From positions 248,001-312,000 of the forward strand of contig CATQHW010000002.1 of NCBI GenBank assembly GCA_958296075.1: a DNA stretch of 64,000 bases, written 5' to 3'. The notes under the pieces were generated by a model that was not told the DNA's origin, made no database searches, and was given only the letters and a program-made list of their open reading frames with translations. The position numbers and the translations under genes are program-made. This document shows, piece after piece, positions 1 through 9,168 of the stretch. Every line of letters begins with the position of its first letter. The first letter of the stretch is position 1. The stretch is from an uncultured Spirochaetia bacterium. GTDB taxonomy: Bacteria; Spirochaetota; Spirochaetia; SZUA-6; Bin103.

Positions 1-1786
1 TGCGGGTCTCCTGCATCCAGTCGATCCGCCGCTGGAGATGGATCTCCTCCTGCTCGTCGGCGATCTTGTTTCGCTCGGCTTCCAGCTCCTTGACGCGCTC
101 GCCCCAGTAGAACTCGATCAGCCGGTGCATCCGCACGCTGGTCACCTTGTCGATGCAGATCAGCATCGCCTTGCCGGTCTCCCAGGCCGCCGAGTAGTGG
201 CGGACGAAGTCGCGCGCCACCTGATCGAGCCGCTTGCCGGCGGTCATCACGTGGTACTCCCGCTTGAGTTCCTGCTGCAGGCGTTGCTCGACGTCGATGT
301 CGTCGGTCTCCAACTCCTCCAGCTTGGCGGCGATGCGTTCGTTCAGGTCGCCTACCGACAGGCCCAGCTTGTCGCCGCGGGCGTCGTAGTAGAGCGGAAC
401 CGTGGCGCCGTCTTCCACGGCGCGCTGGAAGTCGTAGGTCGAGAGATATTCGCCGAACACCCGCCGCGTGATTTCGTCCTCCCTGAACAGCGGCGTACCG
501 GTAAAGCCGATGTAACTCGCGTTGGGCAAGGCGCGGCGCATGTTGAGGGCGAGGTTGCCGTACTGGGTGCGATGCGCCTCGTCGGTGATGACGATGAGGT
601 CGCCGCGCCCGGTGTAGCCGGCGCCGGGCTGCACGTTCTGATTGAATTTCTGAACAAGGGAGAAGACGTGCGACTTGTGCTCGGCCAGCAACCGGCTCAG
701 GTGCGTGCCGCTTGCCGCCCGGCACGGGTCGCGGTCATGGTCCACCACGCCGCAGCCGGCAAAGGTCCGGTAGATCTGGTTGTCGAGGTCTGCGCGGTCG
801 GTCAACACCAGGAAGGTGAAGTTCCCGCCCAGCTTGCGGTGCACCTTGCGGGTGAACATCACCATGGAGTAGCTCTTGCCGGCGCCTTGCGTGTGCCAGA
901 ACACGCCGAGCCGCCCCTGCCGCTGGTTGCGCTCGCGCACCGCCTGCACGGCGCGGTTCACGCCCAGGAACTGATGGTTGCGGGCGACGATCTTCCGCAC
1001 CGCGCCCGTGGATTCGTCGAACAGGATGAAGTTCTCCACCAGGTCCAGGAAGTTGCGCCGGTCGCAGATACCCTTGAGCAGCGTCTCCATGTCGACGGCG
1101 CCCGGCTCCTCCTCGGCCAGCCGCTTCCACTCGTGAAAGTGCTCCCAGCGGCTGGTGAGCGAACCGATCTTCGCCTTCTCGCCGTTGGCGAACATCACTA
1201 CGGCATTGTGATGAAACAGGCCGGGAACGGTGTCGCGGTAATCCGAATAGTTCGCCGCGAAGGCGGCCTTGAGGTCGCGGTGGAGGTTCTTGCACTCGAT
1301 GAACAGCAGCGGCAGGCCGTTGACGAAGCCGACCAGGTCCGCGCGGCGACGATAGAGGTCGCCGCGCACCCACAGCTCGCGCACGCACAGAAAGCGATTG
1401 TTCGCGGGCTCGTCGAAGTCGAGCAGACGCAGGCGCTGCCGCACCGTCTTGGCCCGTTCGCTGCGGAACGTGACCCGCACGCCGTCTCGTATCAGCGCGT
1501 ATTTCTCCTGATTGACGGCGGCGAGCGTCTGCGAGGGTGAGACCGCGGTGATCTGGCGCACCGCGTCGTCGTAGGCCGCAGCGGGCAGGCCGGGATTCAG
1601 CGCCGCCAACGCTGCGCGCAGCGGGTGTTCCAGCACCACCGCGCGATCCGACGCACGACCGAGCATACTGCCGGCTCCGAAGTCTTCGTTGTAGGCATGG
1701 ACCGACGTCCAACCGAGCTCGCGCTCCAGGTAATCGGCGGTGGTCTGCTGGACGAGCGTGTCCTCCGTGTAGCGCGCCGTACTCAT
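1..1786 (-). CDS. hsdR: Type I restriction endonuclease subunit R (HsdR), 3' end outside the window
   Basis: The first 595 residues of the ATP-dependent translocase/endonuclease subunit of a type I restriction enzyme. The N-terminal nuclease domain ends with the PD-(D/E)XK residues in LLFIECKN. The helicase part shows motif I (QGAGKSYSM, about residue 300), motif Ia (VLTDRADLDNQ) and a DEAH box (VITDEAHR, about residue 402) followed by FTGTP. The C-terminal S/M-interaction part lies beyond position 1. The ATG at 1786 overlaps the stop of the preceding gene (ATGA at 1783-1786), so it is translationally coupled and is the last gene of the hsdM-hsdS-ATPase-hsdR operon. Function is sure; integrity of the missing end is unknown. 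Confidence 0.95.
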   Translation of the reverse strand, partial: MSTARYTEDTLVQQTTADYLERELGWTSVHAYNEDFGAGSMLGRASDRAVVLEHPLRAALAALNPGLPAAAYDDAVRQITAVSPSQTLAAVNQEKYALIRDGVRVTFRSERAKTVRQRLRLLDFDEPANNRFLCVRELWVRGDLYRRRADLVGFVNGLPLLFIECKNLHRDLKAAFAANYSDYRDTVPGLFHHNAVVMFANGEKAKIGSLTSRWEHFHEWKRLAEEEPGAVDMETLLKGICDRRNFLDLVENFILFDESTGAVRKIVARNHQFLGVNRAVQAVRERNQRQGRLGVFWHTQGAGKSYSMVMFTRKVHRKLGGNFTFLVLTDRADLDNQIYRTFAGCGVVDHDRDPCRAASGTHLSRLLAEHKSHVFSLVQKFNQNVQPGAGYTGRGDLIVITDEAHRTQYGNLALNMRRALPNASYIGFTGTPLFREDEITRRVFGEYLSTYDFQRAVEDGATVPLYYDARGDKLGLSVGDLNERIAAKLEELETDDIDVEQRLQQELKREYHVMTAGKRLDQVARDFVRHYSAAWETGKAMLICIDKVTSVRMHRLIEFYWGERVKELEAERNKIADEQEEIHLQRRIDWMQETR

Positions 1787-2910
1787 TCCGCCGCCTGCAT
1801 CTCGGCCAGGACCTGCCGCCCGGCGGCCGTAAGCCGGTACTTCTGCCGGCTGCTGGTAGGCTTGTCGGGAATGGTCATTGCCAGCCACCCGGCGTCGAGC
1901 AAGGGCTGCATGACCTGGTGTCGGAACTTGGTGCGGTCGCGTCTGCCGGCATGCGCCATGATCTCCCGTATCGACTTCCCTGTACGGCAGTTACGCAAGA
2001 TCGAGACCTGGTGCCGACTCGGTGCTGACTTGGTGCCTTCGCGGACTTCGGTCTGCTGCGCCCCCGGCCGCGTCATCCCGGTTCCGGCCCCGCCCGCGGA
2101 CGGCGCTGCCGGCCGTCTGAAGGTCGTGGTCACCCAGTTCTCGGAGACCTCGATCAGCGGCTCCGCGACACCGTAGTCGAGGCACTTCTGTCGAATGCGC
2201 CGGATCCCGCTCCCGATCTGCTCCACCATTCCCATGCGCTGGAACATACTGAACAGCAGGCGATTGCGCGGCACGCTCTTGATCCCGAGGTCCTCTTCGC
2301 GCATCCCCGCAGGCAACCCGCCCGGCGTCACGATCTCCAATCGGTCGCGAAACAGGTACATCTGCACGTTGGCCGAGGATCGGTAGTCGCGGTGCGCGAT
2401 GGCGTTCACCAGCGCCTCGCGAAGCGCGCCGTCGGGCAGCTCCAGCCGCTCATGCCGGCCGCGCAGGTGCGGAATCAGCGCCGTGTTCAACTTGGCCTGC
2501 GCAAAAGAAACGCAATCCTGGTAGATCGTGTAGAGGTCGCCGGTGAAATTCTTGAGGTCGAGGATCTGGGTCTTGGTGACGCCGCACAGCAACGCGCACG
2601 TCACCCCGGCCTGCTGGCTGTACCGGGTGATGTCATCGGCCAGCAGCCAGGCGCCGGCGTGCGTCATCCGCCCTTCCCTGACGAGATGAAGGTTCTCCAG
2701 CGCCGTCAGCGGCTCCATGTCGTCCGGTATACGAGCGCGGGCGGCGAAACGCGACCACGTGTCCGGCGTAAGATCACGGCGCAGATCGAAGTGCGGGCAC
2801 GGCGTCTCGTCGAAGCGGATGAGTCCCTCCTGGTAGAACGACTCCCGAATCTCGTCGCGAGAGACGGGCAATGTCAGACCTGAAGTAACCTCGCCGCTCT
2901 TCTGTATCAC
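1783..2910 (-). CDS. RecG/Schlafen-type ATP-binding protein with C-terminal winged helix, inside the hsd operon
   Basis: 375 residues. The central part has the hallmarks of the HATPase_c_4/'RecG-related' module that normally follows an AlbA_2 (Schlafen-like) DNA-binding domain: ALREALVNAIAHRDY (about residue 165) and DRLEIVTPGGLP. The C-terminus is a winged-helix domain ending in MTIPDKP and QKYRLT. The usual N-terminal AlbA_2 domain (about 120 residues) is absent, so this is a short form. The start is a GTG at 2910 overlapping the hsdS stop (GTGA), and its own stop overlaps the hsdR ATG. Such genes occur in some type I loci; the role (regulation or modulation of restriction) is not established. 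No helicase motifs are present despite the common 'RecG' label. Confidence 0.8.
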   Translation of the reverse strand: MIQKSGEVTSGLTLPVSRDEIRESFYQEGLIRFDETPCPHFDLRRDLTPDTWSRFAARARIPDDMEPLTALENLHLVREGRMTHAGAWLLADDITRYSQQAGVTCALLCGVTKTQILDLKNFTGDLYTIYQDCVSFAQAKLNTALIPHLRGRHERLELPDGALREALVNAIAHRDYRSSANVQMYLFRDRLEIVTPGGLPAGMREEDLGIKSVPRNRLLFSMFQRMGMVEQIGSGIRRIRQKCLDYGVAEPLIEVSENWVTTTFRRPAAPSAGGAGTGMTRPGAQQTEVREGTKSAPSRHQVSILRNCRTGKSIREIMAHAGRRDRTKFRHQVMQPLLDAGWLAMTIPDKPTSSRQKYRLTAAGRQVLAEMQAAE

Positions 2911-4166
2911 GCCGGTATCCGGCCACTCATCAGGCGCGGCAGAAGCAGATCACGCGCCTGAGCAAGGTATAGTGTGGAACGCTTCACAATGCGAATCTGT
3001 CGGATCACGTCCGACGCCAAGTCGGCGAATCTCGCGACGACCGACTCTTCCGGAATCACAATGTCCATCGCGCGAAAACGCCCCTTGCTGATCTCCGGGT
3101 ACGTCGTACCTTTTGCATTGCTGCGAATCTCGTTTACTCGACTCATGAGATTGAAGAGGAGATACATCGTCATTCCCGCGTCCCGTGGGATGATATTGAT
3201 AAATCCCTGGTTCGTACAGACCTCACGGTCCATCAAGGCAAAGTATCCCACCGACGCGCGGCTTGTCATCAGTATGGTCTCCGCAGGCACGATCGTAGCC
3301 GACGACTCAAGAAGTCCCTTCTCGGTGATTCTTCGCTCTGAGCCGATCAAAACAAGACAGTCGTTTTTCGTCACATCTGAGGGGACTATCCAGGTAATAT
3401 CGCCGTCCCAATACTCTGGCCTCTTAGTCGACGGAGTACCGCCTCCTACCGTTCTACACACATCATCGATCGGTCCTCTATCCCAACGCGCCGGTATTCC
3501 ATCCTTGATCGCAGTCTGCTCGTGGCCGGGGAAGTGCAGACGTATGAACCACTCCTTGTAAACCAATCGGACAGCCTTCTCCAAGAGCCGTATCCGACGA
3601 CGGTTGTTCTCGATCAATCGATCGTACATAGAGAGGATGGAGACCACTCGCCGTTGATGGTGCAGCGGCAATACGGGAAGCTGGATTCGACCAATGATCT
3701 TGGTGTTCAGGTTAGGCATAGTCGTGCCGACTGCATTCCGTTCAAGCCATTCCACTACGCGAGGCAACGAGAGGTAGTAGTAGACAAACTGTGGTTCCAG
3801 TATCTCTTTCGGAGGTTCGATTTTCACGCATCCGGTTCCACAGAGAAAGCTCTCCTTGTAACCGTCGACGTATGCGCACTTGCCGATCTCTCCTCGTCTC
3901 GGGAAGATGATCGATCCAGGCTTGAGGTAGTGACGTGATAGCTGTCTCGCCTTGTCCTCCGACACCCTCGCGACAGTGCTTTCGTCGATTTGTCCCGCCC
4001 GTATGTCCTTTGGCATGACAACCGGGACACCGTGCTCGGTGTAGTCACGTTGATGAAGCTGTGAACCGAAAGGACCTGTTTGTATCAATCCGCCGTATTC
4101 GTCAATCAGGTCCCCGAGAGCAACCGTCTTGACGGCCGCATCGTCCCTGTAATCATCGAGTCTCAT
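2907..4166 (-). CDS. hsdS: Type I restriction-modification specificity subunit (HsdS)
   Basis: 419 residues, the usual length of HsdS, with two target-recognition domains separated by conserved helical spacers. The first spacer (LPVLPLHHQRRVVSILSMYD then RRRIRLLEK) and the C-terminal one (ARFADLASDVIRQI, LAQARDLLLPRLMSGRI) are typical. It binds HsdM and HsdR and reads the bipartite target. The ATG at 4166 overlaps the hsdM stop (ATGA 4163-4166). Base composition is visibly more AT-rich than the flanking hsdM and hsdR, as is common for specificity genes that are exchanged horizontally. Confidence is high. Confidence 0.95.
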   Translation of the reverse strand: MRLDDYRDDAAVKTVALGDLIDEYGGLIQTGPFGSQLHQRDYTEHGVPVVMPKDIRAGQIDESTVARVSEDKARQLSRHYLKPGSIIFPRRGEIGKCAYVDGYKESFLCGTGCVKIEPPKEILEPQFVYYYLSLPRVVEWLERNAVGTTMPNLNTKIIGRIQLPVLPLHHQRRVVSILSMYDRLIENNRRRIRLLEKAVRLVYKEWFIRLHFPGHEQTAIKDGIPARWDRGPIDDVCRTVGGGTPSTKRPEYWDGDITWIVPSDVTKNDCLVLIGSERRITEKGLLESSATIVPAETILMTSRASVGYFALMDREVCTNQGFINIIPRDAGMTMYLLFNLMSRVNEIRSNAKGTTYPEISKGRFRAMDIVIPEESVVARFADLASDVIRQIRIVKRSTLYLAQARDLLLPRLMSGRIPA

Positions 4167-6286
4167 GGACCGATACCAAGCGACAGCTTCTCGAAATTCC
4201 TCTGGATCGTCTCCGCCAGAGCCAGCGCCTGGGCGTTGAGATCGCCTAACTCGGCGTGAATAGCGCGCATGGTCGTGGTGAAATCGTAGTCATCGTCCTC
4301 GTCTTCGCGGGCGACACCGACGTAGCGGCCCGGGGTCAGGCTCCAGTCGTTGCCGGCGATCTCGGACCGGTCCGCCAGTTTGACCAGTCCCTCCACGTCG
4401 CGTAGTTCGCCGTCGGGGAAGCGCTCGACCAGCCAGTGGGCCTGACGCCAGACGTAGCGCACCTGTTCCAGCCGCTCGACCGCGTGTCGGCGAGCCTCGT
4501 CGGCCGCTCTGCGGGCGCTGGCGACGTTGCGCCCGTTCCAGACGCCGCTTGATCGGGCGTCACACTCATGCTCGCACGTCTCGATCATGCCGGCGGCCAT
4601 CTTGTAGAGCGTGTCGACCTGCGTGGCCAGATCATGGCTGCCATCGGCCAGCGGGCGAAGCGAGTCGATCTCCTGCTTGCGGGCGCTGGTCGATCCGGAC
4701 TTCACCGCCGCAGCGGACTCCGCGGCTTTCAGCAGGTCCTTGAAGGCGTCGCCCTCAGCCCCAAGACTGCCCCGCGAGGCATCGAGTTTCTCCGCTGCTT
4801 CCGCGGCAAGCTCGGCCGTCGCTTCGCGGCTCTCCAGGAACGGCGTCAGCGTCGCGCGCAGAGCAGTAAGCGAAGCCAGGAAGCGCGGCAGCGGCCCGAC
4901 GGAGGAGCCGCCGGCGGCGGTCTCGAAGCAAGCGGCGGCTGCAGCGAGCATACGCGCACAATAGCCGGCCACCAGATCGAGATACCGTTGGGTTTCGCCA
5001 CGATAGAGATAGATGATGGCGAGGAGGTTCTGCATCTGTTCGGGGCTGAAGTCGTAGATCTTGCGGGTCACCTTGCGGAAGATGCTGCGGGCGTCGATCA
5101 TCAGCACCTTGTCGCGGTGGCGCTCGGGCTTGGCGCGGTTCAGGAACCACAGCTCACACGGCACCGTGCGGGTGTAGAAGAAGTTGGAGCGGATGGCGAT
5201 CATCACGTCCACGTCGCCGGTCTCGATCAGCTTCCGGCGTACCCTGGCTTCGGCGCCGCCGGCGCTGGACGCCTGCGCGGACATCACGAAGCCGGCCATG
5301 CCGTGCTCGTTCAGGTAGCGGTAGAAGTAGCTGATCCAGACGTAGTTGCCGTTGCTTACGCGCGCCCGCTTATTGACGCCGGGCAGGCCGAACGGCAGGC
5401 GCGGGTCGGCCTTGACCTTCTCGGCGTCGATCTCGTCCACGTTGAACGGCGGATTGGCCATCACGTAGTCGGCCTTGCCCAACAGCTCGTGCGGGTCTTC
5501 GTAATAGGTGATCGCTTGCCGGATGTCGCCTTCCAGGCCATGGACCGCGAGGTTCATCCTGGCCAGGCGGATCGTGGTGGCGTTCTTCTCCAGGCCGCGA
5601 AAGGTGAGCCGCTCGATGGGGCTCTGGCCATGCTCCTGCACGGTGCGGGCGCTCTGCACGAACATGCCGCCGGAGCCGCAGGCGGGGTCGAGCACCGTGC
5701 CGCGTTCGGGATCGAGCACGTGGGCGATCAGCGACACCAGAGAGTAGGGCGTGAAGAACTCACCGCCGTCGTGCGCCTTCTGGTCGGCGAACTGGGTGAG
5801 GAAGTACTCGTAGATGCGCCCGAAGACATCGCCCGAGACGCGCCTCAGCTCGTCGGGGTTGAGGGTGCGCAGGAGTTGTCCCAGGACATCGTTGTCGAGC
5901 TCGTGATACTCGCTCTTCGGCAGCGTGCCGCGCAGGCTTTCGTAGTCGGCTTCGATCGACTCCATGGCGGCGATGATCGCCGCGGCGCGGTCGGCGCCGT
6001 CCGGCAGCGCGACCAGGTGGTCGAACTGCGCCTGCGGACGCAGGAAGATGGCCCCTCGCCGCGAGAAGTCCTGCTTGCCGAGCGGCCGGACCCGGCCGCC
6101 GCGCGTGGGCCGGCCGGCGGCGGCCTCCTCCGCGACCGCCAGATAGCGGCTGTAGGCGTGGCGCAGGAAGACCAACCCCATCACCGGCAGGAAGTACTCG
6201 TTGCTGGCGTAGTTGGAGTTGGCGCGCAGTGTGTCGGCCGCGCTCCAGAGCCGTTTCTCGATGGCCTCGAGGTGTTCGAGTTGCAT
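4163..6286 (-). CDS. hsdM: Type I restriction-modification DNA methyltransferase subunit (HsdM)
   Basis: 707-residue N6-adenine methylase. An N-terminal HsdM_N-like helical domain is followed by SAM motif I (VLDPACGSGGMF, about residue 200), the catalytic NPPF (ADYVMANPPF, about residue 277) and DVMIAIRSNFFYTRTVPCELWF. The last 250 residues form a long alpha-helical, Ala/Glu-rich extension not found in short (about 500-residue) HsdM proteins. First gene of the operon; the start is the ATG at 6286. It modifies the target chosen by HsdS and forms M2S and R2M2S complexes. The 243 bp upstream separates it from a divergently transcribed ATPase and should carry both promoters. Confidence 0.95.
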   Translation of the reverse strand: MQLEHLEAIEKRLWSAADTLRANSNYASNEYFLPVMGLVFLRHAYSRYLAVAEEAAAGRPTRGGRVRPLGKQDFSRRGAIFLRPQAQFDHLVALPDGADRAAAIIAAMESIEADYESLRGTLPKSEYHELDNDVLGQLLRTLNPDELRRVSGDVFGRIYEYFLTQFADQKAHDGGEFFTPYSLVSLIAHVLDPERGTVLDPACGSGGMFVQSARTVQEHGQSPIERLTFRGLEKNATTIRLARMNLAVHGLEGDIRQAITYYEDPHELLGKADYVMANPPFNVDEIDAEKVKADPRLPFGLPGVNKRARVSNGNYVWISYFYRYLNEHGMAGFVMSAQASSAGGAEARVRRKLIETGDVDVMIAIRSNFFYTRTVPCELWFLNRAKPERHRDKVLMIDARSIFRKVTRKIYDFSPEQMQNLLAIIYLYRGETQRYLDLVAGYCARMLAAAAACFETAAGGSSVGPLPRFLASLTALRATLTPFLESREATAELAAEAAEKLDASRGSLGAEGDAFKDLLKAAESAAAVKSGSTSARKQEIDSLRPLADGSHDLATQVDTLYKMAAGMIETCEHECDARSSGVWNGRNVASARRAADEARRHAVERLEQVRYVWRQAHWLVERFPDGELRDVEGLVKLADRSEIAGNDWSLTPGRYVGVAREDEDDDYDFTTTMRAIHAELGDLNAQALALAETIQRNFEKLSLGIGP

Positions 6287-6529
6287 GTTCGTGAGACCGC
6301 CTGCGTTCGGCGCGCCGGCGGGAGCGCTGCATCATAGCACGTCGCGCCGAGGTACCGGCGTCGGATCAACAACGCGGTGGGCATCCGAGACCCCCATGTC
6401 CGCTGGGGCCGGTCGCACGACGGAGGTCGCTGCGGCTCCGCCGACCTGCGGACCGAAGGCCGGCCCGCGCGGCGCGAATCTGCTATGGTATCGTCCGGCT
6501 CGCATCCCTGCGCCAAAAGAGAGCGACTC

Positions 6530-7966
6530 ATGCCGTCCATCGCAGTCAGAGACTTCGGCCCCATCGCGCGTGCCGAGGTCGACTTGAAACCGCTTACCGT
6601 ATTGATCGGCGCCAACAACACCGGTAAGTCCTACCTTGCCCTGGCTATCTACTCCTTGTCTCAGACCGTCTCTGGGACCCGCGACCATCGATATGGGCCG
6701 ATACTATCACGAAGATCGCTGATACAAATGGGGAGGCTCCGGAGCTCATTTCAACGCTTGAAGAGAGACGGTGACTGGCATCTTATTACATCCGATATCA
6801 CAAAATCTGGCTCAGAAGAATCCGAGTTGCGAGAGTTGCCGGCCAAGGTCATGGAATGGCTTCGAAACGAATCGAAACCGTGGGCGACAATGCTGTCCAA
6901 AGACATGAAGGACGAGTTACGGCGTTGCTTTGGTTCCAGTATGAGTCAACTTGGAAGGAGAGGATATCAAACAGAGCGTGACGGATTCGAAATAGAGGTT
7001 CTTGACGAATCTACAGGTCTATCCTGGGCAATGCGTTGCAGTAACGACGATCTGTCAACTGATAGATGGGAACCTGACATGTCTGTCTCTTCGGATAATA
7101 GAGGACGATCGTGGTCCGTTCAATCAAGTATTTTCCTGGATGATGACGATTTATCGCCTTATCTGTTGATGAGGTCGTACTCGGCGTTCCTGCTGCAAGG
7201 TTACTCGGCGCCGTCACATTATCTGCCGGCCAGCAGATCGGGCATCCTGCAAGGGCACAAGACTCTGGCAAGTCTGATAGTCGGGCGGGCTTCCACCGCA
7301 TGGATCGAGTCGATGGAGGTGGAGCGGCTGCCCGGCGTAATCACCGATCTCGTGCAGGCGTTGCTCGTCCTCGATCGTGCGAAACCTCCATCGGGAAAGA
7401 TAGAGAAGATCGTAGAGTTCCTGGAATCGAATGTCGTGGCAGGATCGGTGGACATCAAGAAGCAGCTTGAATACCCGGATCTCCAATACCAGAACGATGC
7501 GGAAGAGTTTCGCCTGCACCAAGTCTCTTCGATGGTTTCCGAGATCGCCTCGATGGTATTGTACCTGAAATATCTGGTAAGGCCGGGGCATCTGTTCATC
7601 GTTGAGGAGCCGGAGTCGCACCTGGACCCGGCCAACCAGCGGCGCCTCGCTAGAGCGATCGCGATGTTGGTGAACGCCAGAGTACGGATTCTGGTGACGA
7701 CACATAGCGACATTTTCCTGCAGCAGATCAACAATCTTGTGCATGCGTCCAGCCTTGCCCCAAGAAGACGTCTGAGGATGGGTTACAAGGCCACTGAAGT
7801 GCTGACTCCCAGTGACGTATCAGCGTACGTGTTCCAGCCGGGCGACCGCGGCACTCAGGTCACTCCGCTGCCGATCGATGCCGATTACGGAATCTCGACC
7901 GAATCGTTTGACGCAGTCCACCGAGCCCTCTATGACGAGGCCGTCAAGATGGAGCACGGCGGGTAG
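6530..7966 (+). CDS. AAA ATPase of the SMC/OLD-like (AAA_15/AAA_21) group
   Basis: 478 residues from the ATG at 6530; an upstream in-frame ATG at 6377 exists, but the conserved ATPase fold begins directly with MPSIAVRDFGPI. Walker A is GANNTGKS (residues 27-34). ABC-type signature, Walker B and D-loop appear as LFIVEEPESHLDPANQRRL (about residue 360), followed by the H-loop region ILVTTHSDIF. A 250-residue insertion separates the two halves. No TOPRIM domain follows, so it is not a full OLD nuclease, and no HNH or other partner gene is seen in the 240 bp downstream. Placed divergently next to the hsd operon and lower in GC than its surroundings, it may be a defence ATPase acquired with it; function is otherwise unknown. 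Confidence 0.8.
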   Translation: MPSIAVRDFGPIARAEVDLKPLTVLIGANNTGKSYLALAIYSLSQTVSGTRDHRYGPILSRRSLIQMGRLRSSFQRLKRDGDWHLITSDITKSGSEESELRELPAKVMEWLRNESKPWATMLSKDMKDELRRCFGSSMSQLGRRGYQTERDGFEIEVLDESTGLSWAMRCSNDDLSTDRWEPDMSVSSDNRGRSWSVQSSIFLDDDDLSPYLLMRSYSAFLLQGYSAPSHYLPASRSGILQGHKTLASLIVGRASTAWIESMEVERLPGVITDLVQALLVLDRAKPPSGKIEKIVEFLESNVVAGSVDIKKQLEYPDLQYQNDAEEFRLHQVSSMVSEIASMVLYLKYLVRPGHLFIVEEPESHLDPANQRRLARAIAMLVNARVRILVTTHSDIFLQQINNLVHASSLAPRRRLRMGYKATEVLTPSDVSAYVFQPGDRGTQVTPLPIDADYGISTESFDAVHRALYDEAVKMEHGG

Positions 7967-8208
7967 CGCCGGTGTACGTCCCTCCGCAAGCGCTTGGCTG
8001 CATCTGCGATTCATGCAGCGAAGGGAGTTGCAGTACCGCGGGCGCGACCCACCAAGGCTCTGCGAGGCAGACTGATAGAGTTTCGAGGACAGAGGCGCAG
8101 AATAATTCCGATGGTGTGCGGATCACAGCTCAGCAGCATCAGTGGACTATGAGGGGAGCTGATGAATCGCCGCGGCCGGCCGGGCGCGGCGAGAAGTGCG
8201 CTTCCGCG
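7967..8208. other. Intergenic stretch without recognisable gene
   Basis: 242 bp between the convergent ATPase and dioxygenase genes. Short reading frames on both strands overlap one another and show no family features or ribosome binding site. I see no clear terminator with a T-run. Confidence 0.5.
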
Positions 8209-9168
8209 TCAATGGCCGGCCAGCTCGGCGGCCAGCTCCTGCGCCCGCCGCAGGGTCGTGCTGCGCTCTTCGAGCATGCGCCGCCGCACCGCGTCGAGCA
8301 ACTCCGCGCCGGCGTGGGTGGTCACGTACAGCGCGCGGCTGGCGATGACTGCGTCGATCCGCTGGGCGACCCGCCGCACCTCGGGGCCGGGCGTGTGCGC
8401 CAGCCAGTTGACGAAGGCGCCCCGCGGCTGGTAGCGGAAGTCGCAGGACAGCCGCAGGCGGTCCGAGATGTTGGGATTGCCCTTGTGCAGGGTCATGCTG
8501 TTGAAGACGACCAGGTCGCCGGGCCGGTAGGTAGTGGTGCTCCACCGCTCGTCCGCCGAGCGCACCTCGAAGGTGGCGGTCTTCGCGGTGCGCAGGGAGC
8601 TCGACGCCGCTCCGGTCTGCGCGCGGACGCCGCCCCGGTGCGAGCCGGGCACGACGGCCAGCCCGCCGAGCCGATCGTCGATGGCGGTGAGCGGGATCCA
8701 CGCCGTGCTGAAGTCCTGCGTCAGATAGCCGAGCTGCGGGCTGCCGTCCTGGTGGGCGCCGACGCCGAGCGGCGCCGTTCCATCGGGGTCGGGCGGGATG
8801 ATGCGGAGCAGCCGCTGCACCCAGACCTGCACCGGACCGCCGTAGAGCGCCTCCATCACCGCGCGCACCTCCGGGGACTCCGCCAAGCGGTTGAAGGAGT
8901 CGAGCTGCACGGCCCGTTCGTAGTAGGCCAAGTATTCCTCTTCGGTGGGCGGCGGTCCGCCGCTCCAGACCGGCGGCGCGGCGGGGCTCTCCAGGATGTT
9001 GCAGTCGTGCAGGACGGCGATGAGGTCGTCGCGCACGCGCCGCACCAGCTCGCGGTCGAGCGCGCCGCGCAGCAGCAGATAGCCGCGTTCGGCCATCAGG
9101 GCGCGGAGCCGGGCCGGATCGCCGGCCGCCGCGGTCGCGTCGAGCATCGACGAGCCGGGTTCCGGCAT
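8209..9168 (-). CDS. Phytanoyl-CoA dioxygenase (PhyH) family protein
   Basis: 319-residue Fe(II)/2-oxoglutarate-dependent oxygenase. The facial triad is visible as HxD in GAHQDG (about residue 140) and the distal His in SMTLHKGNPN (about residue 225). The jelly-roll core includes WIPLTAIDDRLGGLAVVPGSH and the RPGDLVVFNS strand. The start is the ATG at 9168, overlapping the upstream aldolase stop (TGATG). An open frame continues up to 9423, but only as an out-of-frame shadow of the aldolase. The substrate is unknown; many environmental PhyH proteins hydroxylate small metabolites rather than phytanoyl-CoA. Coupling to the aldolase suggests a short catabolic pair. Confidence 0.88.
   Translation of the reverse strand: MPEPGSSMLDATAAAGDPARLRALMAERGYLLLRGALDRELVRRVRDDLIAVLHDCNILESPAAPPVWSGGPPPTEEEYLAYYERAVQLDSFNRLAESPEVRAVMEALYGGPVQVWVQRLLRIIPPDPDGTAPLGVGAHQDGSPQLGYLTQDFSTAWIPLTAIDDRLGGLAVVPGSHRGGVRAQTGAASSSLRTAKTATFEVRSADERWSTTTYRPGDLVVFNSMTLHKGNPNISDRLRLSCDFRYQPRGAFVNWLAHTPGPEVRRVAQRIDAVIASRALYVTTHAGAELLDAVRRRMLEERSTTLRRAQELAAELAGH

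Noticed and set aside
4568..6337. 589-residue plus-strand frame opposite hsdM
   Set aside because: Antisense shadow without recognisable domain, fully inside hsdM.
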